From contig NZ_JAMDGZ010000022.1 in NCBI RefSeq assembly GCF_028656935.1, positions 1 through 64,000 on the forward strand: DNA of 64,000 nucleotides, read 5' to 3'. This document shows positions 8,625-16,329 of this stretch, piece by piece. This stretch comes from Pseudomonas rubra (lineage in GTDB: Bacteria > Pseudomonadota > Gammaproteobacteria > Pseudomonadales > Pseudomonadaceae). How positions within the stretch are numbered: position 1 is the first letter of the stretch; every line of letters starts with the position of its first letter. The translations under genes and the position numbers were made by a program. Under the pieces are notes generated by a model. The model was not told where the DNA came from and did not search any database. It saw nothing but the letters and a program-made list of their open reading frames with translations.

Positions 8625-8867
8625 TCAGTCATACCCAGCACGCGCATCGGCGATGTATTGCAGTGCGTCGGCTTTGCGCTCAGCCGAGCAGTCGGCGTGC
8701 TTTACCAGCGTCTCACATAAGCCATAGTCTGCATTGACCAGGGCGCGCAGCAAACCCGTGCACAAAAGAACTTCATCGTCGTAATCGTCCTGCAACTGCT
8801 GATACTGCGCGCTCAACTCGGTAATACGTGCTTCAAGCTGTTCAGAGGGGTTCTCGATATCGGCCAT
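8625..8867 (-). CDS. Small acidic hypothetical protein
   Basis: An 80-residue protein beginning MADIENPSEQLEARITELSA. The first half is a predicted coiled coil with many Asp/Glu; the second half contains two Cys residues and a short helical stretch ending in DARAGYD. I chose the ATG at 8867 because an AAGGA lies about 12 bases upstream and the longer reading frame looks non-coding. It sits between two transposon-end-like repeats near the right end of the Tn501-like element. Function unknown. Confidence 0.55.
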   Translation of the reverse strand: MADIENPSEQLEARITELSAQYQQLQDDYDDEVLLCTGLLRALVNADYGLCETLVKHADCSAERKADALQYIADARAGYD

Positions 8868-9022
8868 GTCGGGTGGATTCCTTTCAGTACTGCACGCTGG
8901 TTGCGAACACATTGACCGATTCAGTATAGGCCACGGCCCGTGGGTCTTCGGGAGCCATGCGGGTGGAAGTGGCCAGCCGCACCTGGCACACATAAAAATA
9001 TATTTAATTTCATAGCGTTACA

Positions 9023-9061
9023 GAACGAATGTCCTAATTTTTGCCTTATCTCGGCAACCCC
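9023..9061 (-). repeat. Tn4651/Tn4652-type transposon end with intact GGGG, facing right
   Basis: Minus strand reads GGGGTTGCCGAGATAAGGCA and continues into AATTAGGACATTCGTTC. A run giving TTTTTATG follows inside at the same distance as in the 9772 end. It lies 32 bp inside the right end of the Tn501-like transposon. No matching left end or cognate transposase is in the window. Confidence 0.55.
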
Positions 9062-9092
9062 ACCTCATCTGGCCGGCACTAGAGCCCGACAC

Positions 9093-9130
9093 CTTAGCGT
9101 ACGATTTTTTCCGAATTCTGCGGGCGCCCC
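9093..9130 (-). repeat. Right 38-bp terminal inverted repeat of the Tn501-like transposon
   Basis: Reads CTTAGCGT inward to GCGCCCC at the outer end; its reverse complement matches the left repeat at 37 of 38 bases. Confidence 0.93.
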
Positions 9131-9135
9131 TGGAA
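9131..9135. repeat. Target-site duplication, right copy (TGGAA)
   Basis: Identical to the five bases before the left terminal repeat (640-644); part of the interrupted kfrA-like gene. Confidence 0.9.
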
Positions 9136-9615
9136 GAAAAGCACCAGCACGCACGCGACGCCTTGGAGCACTATCGCCAGGCCCGCAAGGAACAGCGTGA
9201 GCAGGAACAACGTCGACACGAGTCGCAGGTACAGCAGATGCAACTTGAGCTAAAGCAACTGCAACAGACCTTGATAATTAAACAGGACGAGCTGACACAG
9301 CTAAACCGCGACAATGCACGCCTGCTCACCGAGGCGTGGCAGTTGCAAAAAGAGCAACATGCGCAGCAACAGCTACTGGCACAGAAAGTTCAGGCCCTTG
9401 AGGCCTTGCAGATCTCGCTGGCCGGTGCCGAGCGCTTGAATGAAACCCTTGAGCAGCGTTGTCGCACTTTGCAGGATGAGGTGTCCCGACTGGGCGAGAT
9501 TTCCGCGACCCAGGCGCAGCAAGCGCAGAACCTGGAGGCACGCTTGGTCGAAGCGACTGAACGGCTGAAGCTACTAGCACCGCTTGCGAACAGCGATGGT
9601 GCATGTGGCGCATGA
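9136..9615 (+). pseudogene. KfrA-like protein, 3' part (coiled coil)
   Basis: The reading frame continues that of the 5' part exactly after removal of the transposon and one TGGAA copy. It encodes 159 residues of nearly uninterrupted heptad-rich coiled coil (for example RHESQVQQMQLELKQLQQTL) and a short non-coil tail to the stop at 9615. It has no start signals of its own apart from an internal ATG, so it is probably not expressed as a functional protein. Confidence 0.85.
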
Positions 9616-9732
9616 ACCGGCACACATGCCAGAGCCATCTGACCAGCTATTACAAGGTAAGTAAAAAAGCTTCGCCTTGACTCTTCGTGGAGCCGACAGG
9701 TCATAAAAATCAATATATATCAGTCCATTATA

Positions 9733-9772
9733 GAACAAATGTCCTAATTTTCCCTTATCTCGGCATCACCCC
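9733..9772 (-). repeat. Tn4651/Tn4652-type transposon end with intact GGGG, facing right
   Basis: Minus strand reads GGGGTGATGCCGAGATAAGG and continues GAAAATTAGGACATTTGTTC. It lies downstream of the kfrA-like gene and just before the ABC-3C operon. If it is the right end of a larger transposon, the kfrA-like gene is inside that element and the left end lies before this window. This end may mark the border between two accessory blocks. Confidence 0.55.
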
Positions 9773-9799
9773 ATATAACCTCTCAAAGCCAATACAACT

Positions 9800-11614
9800 C
9801 TACAGAAGACCAGCTCTTCCCTCATGTGGATTGTTTGTAAAGACCGTCAAATGCACACTTGGCAAAGCTTCTTGTGGCGGATGCTGGTTTTCAATGATTA
9901 CTATCTGGCTACCGCTACCATGGTGACGAATTAGGTATTCATAAAAATTTTCTTTTAAATTGCTTCCTCTCAAAAGCAAATCGTCGTCACCTTCCGGCGC
10001 AAAATAGGCAAGAAGCGGAGAATCTAGAACAAGGAACCCAGGGTGGGGCAGCGAATTCTCCTGCGCATACTCGAGCAATCCTAGGCTAACCGCTGCATGC
10101 GTGATGGATCGCAACCCCTTTCCGCGGCTGCCCCTAGGTTTACCGTCGATAATAAAATCGCTGGAACCCTTATCAAATACAACCTTACATTCACCAGGAA
10201 AATTCCAATCATTCAAAATGGAGGAAATTTTGTCTGATAAAGAATTTCCTATAGTGTCAGGAATGCTGACAACCGCAGTTGTCTTGCCACCAGACGAAGA
10301 CCCTTCTTTCTCCAATGCCAGTTTACGTTGAGTCAGTTGCTCGATGCGCTCAAAGCCGTTAATATTCTTTGAAATATCTTGCCGCAACTCAACGAGCTTT
10401 TCAAAGTCAATTTTATCTTCATCTTTACGCGGAGAAAGCGCGTCTTTTAAAGAGACTTCGATTTCACCATATTCTTTCTGCCGACTTGAATAACCTCTTG
10501 AAAGCTCTTCAGCTTCAATCTTTAGTTCATCAATGGTTAGAACTAGATCTCTCCTGAGCTGTTCAATTTTGGCGATTTCAGCTGACGCTGCCAGCACAGC
10601 AGATCGCAGATCTGCTTCATCGTAATCTTCGAGATGCTGATTACAAGGTGCAGCACCGCACATAGGGCAATCCACTTCATCTACATAGACGAGCATGGAG
10701 CCACTCTCTTTTATGGCCTCTAAGCGCTCAAGATCCACATCATAATGGTCACGCAAGAGATCAAATCTTGTGAAAAGGTCAGCGATTTCGTCAAGTCGCT
10801 CCGACACCAACTGGCATTGAAATACATTATTTTGCCGGCGTTCCAAAAGTTCGGAAATTAATTCCTCATTAAGGGCAATTGATTTCCGATGTCGCTCCAG
10901 CGTAGCTCCGAGCTTCTCGAGCTGGATTTCAAGCTCTTCGCGCTTGCTATCACCTAAGTCAACGGACAGCTCAGCAATCAAGTCATCAAGCAATGAAATC
11001 TTGCCTGAATTATCAATAACTTTAACCACCGGGGTATTGATTGCGGAGTCATCCATTCCGGTCACGAGCAACTTAACGGTTGATAACTCAGAGGTCTTAG
11101 TAGTGAACTGACCACTCCAAAATGGCGATCCCTTAGTAGCAATCTCTTCTTCTTGGACAATTACCAGCCTCGCAATGTTTCGGAATCCGAGGCTCTGCAA
11201 TGTGGATTTCGCGGCACTTTTCAGAACCTTCTTGCCGAGCAGCCCAAGCTTGTCAAGCAGGAACCCCGAAAGGTTGTCGGTAGCGCCGTGAGAGTGAGTA
11301 GCCTTTAGAACCGTAGATCCCTCCTGATCGCTCTCAATCAGCTTGAAGCCCCCACCATTCAGCGAGCGCTCTAAATCCCACTGTCTACCAGAGCCTGACT
11401 CTAACGACAAGGTGATACGATCATATCCAACCAACTCATCAATTTTTCTGAGTTCGGAGCCGCCCAACATGTAATCTATTGTCTCAGCCAGATAGGATTT
11501 ACCTGTATCCGACGAACCACAAATTACGTTCACACCGTCAAAAAAATCTACATGTCGTTCATCGGTCGGGCCGGAAAACTGAACACGTCGTAATTGGAAA
11601 CTGCACTCACTCAT
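9800..11614 (-). CDS. ABC-three-component system ATPase (SMC/Rad50-like with zinc hook)
   Basis: A 604-residue SMC-like ATPase. Walker A is GSSDTGKS (residues 33-40); two coiled-coil arms flank a zinc-hook CPMCG near residue 315; a signature-like segment GSRGKGLRS precedes the Walker B FLVLDSPLL in the C-terminal lobe. ATPases of this form are the energy module of ABC-3C systems, predicted conflict systems in which the ATPase and a small middle component control a nuclease or other effector. It starts one base inside the stop of the middle-component gene (TAATG), the last gene of a tight three-gene operon. Presence of all three components makes a stand-alone RecN/RecF role unlikely. Confidence 0.85.
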   Translation of the reverse strand: MSECSFQLRRVQFSGPTDERHVDFFDGVNVICGSSDTGKSYLAETIDYMLGGSELRKIDELVGYDRITLSLESGSGRQWDLERSLNGGGFKLIESDQEGSTVLKATHSHGATDNLSGFLLDKLGLLGKKVLKSAAKSTLQSLGFRNIARLVIVQEEEIATKGSPFWSGQFTTKTSELSTVKLLVTGMDDSAINTPVVKVIDNSGKISLLDDLIAELSVDLGDSKREELEIQLEKLGATLERHRKSIALNEELISELLERRQNNVFQCQLVSERLDEIADLFTRFDLLRDHYDVDLERLEAIKESGSMLVYVDEVDCPMCGAAPCNQHLEDYDEADLRSAVLAASAEIAKIEQLRRDLVLTIDELKIEAEELSRGYSSRQKEYGEIEVSLKDALSPRKDEDKIDFEKLVELRQDISKNINGFERIEQLTQRKLALEKEGSSSGGKTTAVVSIPDTIGNSLSDKISSILNDWNFPGECKVVFDKGSSDFIIDGKPRGSRGKGLRSITHAAVSLGLLEYAQENSLPHPGFLVLDSPLLAYFAPEGDDDLLLRGSNLKENFYEYLIRHHGSGSQIVIIENQHPPQEALPSVHLTVFTNNPHEGRAGLL

Positions 11615-12099
11615 TATTCAGAGCCCCTCTGCTCAAAAGCCTGGAACTCACTCGTCCACCTGAAGATGCGATGAGTAACTTTTCGAACCTCTTCCGTGGG
11701 TGTATTCCCATACCTTTCATAGGCCCATTTGGCCCTGTCTAATAACTTTAGCGAGTAGCTAGATCTAAGTGAAGAAATGAAAGGCTGAGCGGAATCGGTA
11801 GCGATGTAGCTGAAGCCTTCATATGACGCAATCCGACTTAATAACCCACGTCTCACCATCAGCTTCAAACCTGACTCTATTAATCCTCTACGCACAAGAA
11901 GCTCACCGGCTCGCAACGGCAATGGTGCATGTAAGCTTCTTGGGCCCCTCGCATCCTCAGAGTGCACTACCAAATAGTCCATCTCTACCAAACGCTGTAG
12001 GTCCATTGCCATCGGAAAGGCAGCCGTGAGGATAGCTAGTGACCGTACCCCGGTTTCCAGAGGGCCATTGAAAGGGCTCTTTACTGTGGGCTCATTCAT
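11614..12099 (-). CDS. ABC-three-component system middle component
   Basis: A 161-residue protein with the size and position of ABC-3C middle components. The region LRAGELLVRRGLIESGLKLM followed by GLLSRIASYEGFSYIATDSA looks like a winged helix-turn-helix. Middle components are thought to couple the effector to the ATPase. It begins directly after the stop of the nuclease gene with no gap and overlaps the ATPase start by one base. Assignment rests on context plus the wHTH-like pattern; which subfamily it belongs to cannot be decided here. Confidence 0.75.
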   Translation of the reverse strand: MNEPTVKSPFNGPLETGVRSLAILTAAFPMAMDLQRLVEMDYLVVHSEDARGPRSLHAPLPLRAGELLVRRGLIESGLKLMVRRGLLSRIASYEGFSYIATDSAQPFISSLRSSYSLKLLDRAKWAYERYGNTPTEEVRKVTHRIFRWTSEFQAFEQRGSE

Positions 12100-13188
12100 T
12101 TAAGGCACCCACGTTAAACGATCGTCATTTGCCAACTGATGGCATATACCCTGGCGATCCTGAGTTTTGAACGCCGAGGCAAGAGCATTTGCTGAAGCAG
12201 CAATGGTTGTAGAATGGGTGATAGTGGCCTTCATTCGTGCAAGTCCGTCTGCGTAATCGCCTTCACAAACATCCACAACCCCATAATATATCTCTTCCTG
12301 AAGGGCTGCGAAGGTACCTTCAGGGACTGTATCTCTCGCGAAATTCCTTAAAGACTCGGCGTGATAAAACCGCTCTCTCTGTCGTAAGTAATCTCTTTTG
12401 AGTACACCATGAGGCTCTAGGTCAGCCTCATCGGATATAGTCTTACTCAGATAATGTCCATAAGCATCGAATATTTGGCGAATATAGCGGCTTTCACTCC
12501 CAGCCGGTACCACTGGAGGCTTCAATGAGTCAGGCCTAAATGGAAGTCCGCCACCAAACCTCACGGCATGGAACTGGGTTCGACTATGGCCATCAATTAA
12601 TTCGACAACAGATTTTGAAGAGAAAATGGAAAAATCAAATGATTGAAAGTGATCGAAAAGATCGCCCGACAGAGAAATCTCCATGGTCGAAGTTATCCCA
12701 CTCTTACAATACTGCACCCAATTCTCTTCCGCCTTGAATTTCAGTTCATCTGGGTCATTCAAAAGCTGTTCTAAGGTAGTGCCAATATCTTGAGAGCCAG
12801 CAAAAAAATGCTTACGTGGAGGGATATAATATCCCTTGAACGAATAATAAATTACCTTACCGATCTCGACCCAGATATCACTCGGTCTCAGCGGGTGAGC
12901 GTACCGCTTGCACTGATAATTGTCCCACGTACCTTTAAAACCTTCGGGAGAACAAAAACCAGCAATATCCACACCCAAATCCCCCGATCCGCCGAAGCGG
13001 CGGACTTTTGGGTATTCGGTCTTCAGGCTACTCCCCCACTCTTCTACGAACTCCTCCCATTCGTCTGGGCTGAAGCTTCGAACACGAAGAGGCTTAGGTA
13101 GTGGGATACCGCTTATCACATGCGTCGCGGATGCGGAGGACGTCTGTTCCCTCGGGGTAATTTCTTGTAGATCGATTTCCGAAATCAC
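12100..13188 (-). CDS. ABC-three-component system effector with Mrr-like nuclease domain
   Basis: A 362-residue protein. The N-terminal 110 residues carry a restriction-endonuclease fold: an EEFVEEW helix (about 45-51), GGSGDLGVDIAGF with Asp74, and YQCKRY with Gln92 and Lys94, giving the D...QxK active-site pattern of Mrr-type PD-(D/E)XK enzymes. The C-terminal 250 residues are ABC-3C-like and match no enzyme I know. It is first in the operon, with a GTG start at 13188. The likely job is cutting invading DNA under control of the SMC-like ATPase; this is inferred from the predicted family role. Confidence 0.82.
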   Translation of the reverse strand: MISEIDLQEITPREQTSSASATHVISGIPLPKPLRVRSFSPDEWEEFVEEWGSSLKTEYPKVRRFGGSGDLGVDIAGFCSPEGFKGTWDNYQCKRYAHPLRPSDIWVEIGKVIYYSFKGYYIPPRKHFFAGSQDIGTTLEQLLNDPDELKFKAEENWVQYCKSGITSTMEISLSGDLFDHFQSFDFSIFSSKSVVELIDGHSRTQFHAVRFGGGLPFRPDSLKPPVVPAGSESRYIRQIFDAYGHYLSKTISDEADLEPHGVLKRDYLRQRERFYHAESLRNFARDTVPEGTFAALQEEIYYGVVDVCEGDYADGLARMKATITHSTTIAASANALASAFKTQDRQGICHQLANDDRLTWVP

Positions 13189-13573
13189 AATGCTCGCCTG
13201 CCATGTTAGAGCAGTGGCCCTTGGGTGTCCGAGGAGCCAATGGTTTCACTCCCGGATCCAAAAACGTCCGTGCTGGGGGTGGGGCGACGCTAGCAGAATG
13301 CCACTGATTCGTCCATTGCCATGCGTCCGCAGCACACTCAAGGAGGAATACCGTTGGAGCAATTCGTGGTAGATGCCACGGTGAATGCGACTGATGGAAC
13401 AATCGCCCGCTGATGAGAGGGTCACTCAGCCCATTAGGCCCGAGAGTTATAGTGTTGGAGAAGGCGTATACATGCTCAGCAGTCCGCCCGGTGAGCACTC
13501 TAACTCTCAGGCGTCGCGGTTGCCGAACCACTCGGGCTTTACCGCACCTGGATGCTCTGCCATCTGATAAGCG
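13189..13573. other. Intergenic stretch, no recognised gene
   Basis: 385 bp between two convergently unrelated minus-strand operons. Reading frames exist on both strands but show no recognisable protein. It must contain the promoter of the ABC-3C operon near 13190-13260; no clear -35/-10 pair stands out. Confidence 0.5.
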
Positions 13574-14950
13574 TCAATTGAGGACCTGGACGTAAGCCCT
13601 GACAGCAAATTTCGGCTTCGCATTGACCTGAAACTCATACATGGGACCTGTGTACGAAAAAATATTCAGCAACAGCCGATAGAACAATGTAAGCGAGGTG
13701 CTGATACGCTCACGCACTCGTCGTTCGCCTGCCTCACTGTTCTCTTTATAGGTAGGGTGGGCAGCTGAATTGCGAAGATCACTCCATGCTCGCTTTTCCT
13801 CCTTCATGACCAGCCCCATATCAACCAACATGCTAAGTGCTTTAGCTGCATGGATATTGCCCCACCGCTCAACGCTCGATATCAGCGTGTTCCTATGATC
13901 ATCCCGGCCATCAAGCCTGAGAAGCTGCTCAATTAACGCGGCTTTGGCGGCCACCAGCTCCTGATCAACGCTATTATGCTTAAGCGCCGGGATGAAGACA
14001 TCGTTAAGCAACCCTTCAACAGCCACGCTGAGGGTCAGGATCGCAATATTGTTCTCAGACTGAAACGCATGCCAGATTCGCTGCCACTGGCTATATGCGC
14101 TATTGAAGCGCAATGGGTTATCCCGCTTCACTACCAGCATCGACGTAAGAATTGCAAAATGAGAGGAGGGAACCCCCTCCCCATAAGCGGCCTCAGTGAT
14201 CGGAGCAGGAATCGTCTTTCCGTGCAAATCTTTGCGTATAGATTTGAAGTACATGGCGCCATCACCGCCTTTATATTTTATCAAGCAATATGGCTGCGGA
14301 AGAATCCCCGAAGACAACCCGATATAAAAAAGAAGGGACTGATAAAGGTCATCTGGATCAAAATCACCTCTGGCACGAACCTCAACCCGATCCTTCTTGT
14401 TAATTATGTTGACTTTTACTCCGTCAATCTGAATCTCAGTTTCATTCCAAGAGCTTGATTCACTCCCATAACTATTTGACTCAGTATTCATCTTGTTTGC
14501 GGGCGTCCGAGCCTTGCCTTGCATCTCAAAATACATGTAGTTATTCGAGCGCTGCGTGTGCGAATCATTGTCAACGAAATAAATCTCATTGAAATGAATG
14601 TGCATCCGGTAAGGTGCTTGCCGATTGAATACGCTAATCCGAATAGAAAAACCTTGGGCGAATACTTTGTCGCCGTGAAGTGATAGCGCCTCAAGGTAAA
14701 GCTTTTGGCTGTGATCGAACGAATCATCTGGGAATACAGTGTGAAATCCAGTCGTCACCTGAGTATTTACGTTATCAGCTTCAAGGCATATGAATTCAAG
14801 GTAGATAGTTCCTACTTGGTTAACCTTGAAGAGGCCATACCCATTTAGCTTCACCCCACCTTCACGCTTCTGGCTAATGCATACATCTACACAATGCAGC
14901 TCTAATTGACCGCCATGCATACTATCGATGAGTTTTTCAGAAGCTAACAT
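13574..14950 (-). CDS. Predicted HEPN-domain protein (ApeA-like architecture), possible RNase
   Basis: A 458-residue protein. The C-terminal helical region contains LRNSAAHPTY with R393 and H398, the RX4H catalytic motif of HEPN ribonucleases, in the usual W-x-x-L-R-N context. The first 180 residues are beta-rich (for example LELHCVDVCISQKREGGVKL). That recalls ApeA-type defence proteins, which join a beta N-terminal domain to a C-terminal HEPN domain and act as abortive-infection RNases. I cannot confirm ApeA membership. It is monocistronic, preceded by AGGAG about 12 bases before the ATG, and sits beside the ABC-3C operon in a defence-rich region. Confidence 0.62.
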   Translation of the reverse strand: MLASEKLIDSMHGGQLELHCVDVCISQKREGGVKLNGYGLFKVNQVGTIYLEFICLEADNVNTQVTTGFHTVFPDDSFDHSQKLYLEALSLHGDKVFAQGFSIRISVFNRQAPYRMHIHFNEIYFVDNDSHTQRSNNYMYFEMQGKARTPANKMNTESNSYGSESSSWNETEIQIDGVKVNIINKKDRVEVRARGDFDPDDLYQSLLFYIGLSSGILPQPYCLIKYKGGDGAMYFKSIRKDLHGKTIPAPITEAAYGEGVPSSHFAILTSMLVVKRDNPLRFNSAYSQWQRIWHAFQSENNIAILTLSVAVEGLLNDVFIPALKHNSVDQELVAAKAALIEQLLRLDGRDDHRNTLISSVERWGNIHAAKALSMLVDMGLVMKEEKRAWSDLRNSAAHPTYKENSEAGERRVRERISTSLTLFYRLLLNIFSYTGPMYEFQVNAKPKFAVRAYVQVLN

Positions 14951-15338
14951 CTCTACCCTGACTCCTTTTCCAATCCGGCTTCAGCGTTCAACGCCTCAAC
15001 GAGCCCCATATCTAAAGCCCCATCACCCCCTGGTCACGTCCAGCCGAAAGGGCTGGTCGTCAGCGTGAGAGCCATATCATGAAGGGCATGCACGCAGCGT
15101 GTCGACCACCTATCAGGTCAAGACGCCCAACAAGTGTGTTTGAACGGGTACCAGATCACCGATTGTTACTATCACTTTGAGGCCTTCGAGATTGTTGGGT
15201 ACGATGCCTATCCGAGTATCAAAGCCTCGGTAGCCGTTTAATCCCTAGCTGGGTCAGTGATCAACTGCAGATGCATTCAGAGCGCCGTGATCGTGCGGCG
15301 CAAGCGCTACCTTCGTCCACACAAGAGGTTTCCAAGGA
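14951..15338. other. Intergenic stretch with a possible small gene remnant
   Basis: No intact gene is seen. One plus-strand frame between about 15095 and 15241 reads as a plausible protein end (...NGYQITDCYYHFEAF...YPSIKASVAV then stop at 15241) but lacks a start, so it may be the tail of a decayed small gene. Confidence 0.4.
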
Positions 15339-16085
15339 ATGAACCGATCAGAGCGCCGCAGGTACGAGAAAGAGTTTCCAAAAGCCCTCAAAAAGGCTGG
15401 TGATAATTGCGGGATCTGCCGCAAGCCACTGCAACACAACTCCCGTACCTTTGGCGGGGTGCTGGCGGATGGGAGGGCTGCGCTGGCAGGTGAATGCTGC
15501 CAGAACCAACTCGATATCGTCATGGGGTCTGGGATTTACATTAACCAGAATACTGACGCCATCATGGATGCCCTAGGCCAGATGAAAGGTAGATCAGGTG
15601 GGGAGCGAGTCTCTGACGCACTGGACGCATCCAGACGCATCCAGGCGGGTATTGGAGGCTTGGAAGATTTTGTCGAGCGCGCAAAGCAGCGGGCGGGAGT
15701 TACAGGGCCTGTCCAACGGATTTCACTGACTGACACACCATGGAAAACCGATGACGCTCAATGGTTCGAGAGCCATCCCGGTCGGTCTCACCGGTTGCGG
15801 CCAATGCATCCTGGAGAGGAGGAGACTCTGCCAACCGAGATGAAGGAGGCTGGCATCCCTGACGGGCACCGCTGGGAGATCCTTGTGCGGCAAATCAAGC
15901 AAGGTCAGCGTGTTCGCTCAGCCTTTTGCCGCGACACCCGCACCGAGATTCCCGATGTAGAGGCGGTCATTCACGCAATCTTTGACACTGTAGCTCATGC
16001 CCAGCACGCAGGCACAATCACTGTTGAGGAGATTGCCGCAATGGCCAAGCGATATCAAATTTCCGAGGGATCAGCACCTAACTGA
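15339..16085 (+). CDS. Hypothetical protein with N-terminal Cys-rich (zinc-binding) region
   Basis: A 248-residue protein I do not recognise. The N-terminus is basic (MNRSERRRYEKEF) and is followed by CGICRKPLQHN and, about 20 residues later, GECC; these Cys residues could bind zinc. The middle contains GRSHRLRPMHPGEEE, and the C-terminus is helical. A TTTCCAAGGA ribosome site precedes the ATG at 15339. The base composition is close to that of the core genome, unlike its A+T-rich right neighbour. No role can be assigned from context beyond being part of the accessory region. Confidence 0.6.
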   Translation: MNRSERRRYEKEFPKALKKAGDNCGICRKPLQHNSRTFGGVLADGRAALAGECCQNQLDIVMGSGIYINQNTDAIMDALGQMKGRSGGERVSDALDASRRIQAGIGGLEDFVERAKQRAGVTGPVQRISLTDTPWKTDDAQWFESHPGRSHRLRPMHPGEEETLPTEMKEAGIPDGHRWEILVRQIKQGQRVRSAFCRDTRTEIPDVEAVIHAIFDTVAHAQHAGTITVEEIAAMAKRYQISEGSAPN

Positions 16086-16329
16086 TCAATGGCACCGCTG
16101 GCCATTTAGCATTCTGTGTGATCACACTTTACTTGGTCACCTATTTTCATTGGACTTGGCCTTCACACCAGGTGGCCCTGCTAGGCAGAAGCTGATTGCA
16201 GCCCATCACGAGAGGTAGCCAAGGGTTGGCCGGTGACAGTCGTGCGTTAGAGTGAGCGTCATGCATAAGCGTGGATTTCGCTATTGGCTTGATTATTTAA
16301 CAAATTATTGAAATTTACAGGGAAGCTGT

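Larger units (their letters stand above)
645..9130. mobile_element. Tn21/Tn501-clade Tn3-family transposon, 8486 bp, with multi-site cargo
   Basis: The element is bounded by 38-bp inverted repeats (645-682 and 9093-9130) that start with GGGG, end with ACGCTAAG and differ at one base (position 5, A versus C). A perfect TGGAA duplication flanks it. Inside are a Tn21-type tnpA and tnpR on the minus strand and a res-like dyad cluster near 6476-6600. Cargo occupies three separate places: an HNH endonuclease between tnpA and the left end; TPR and CxxC proteins between tnpR and res; and DUF2807, a 139-aa protein, ParDE and an 80-aa gene right of res. Intact ends, transposase and resolvase suggest a recent and possibly still mobile element. 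Its insertion disrupts the kfrA-like gene. No mercury or antibiotic resistance gene is present. Confidence 0.92.

Noticed and set aside
13094..13531. 145-codon minus-strand frame upstream of the ABC-3C nuclease
   Set aside because: Overlaps the start of the nuclease gene in another frame and has a composition typical of chance frames in this DNA.
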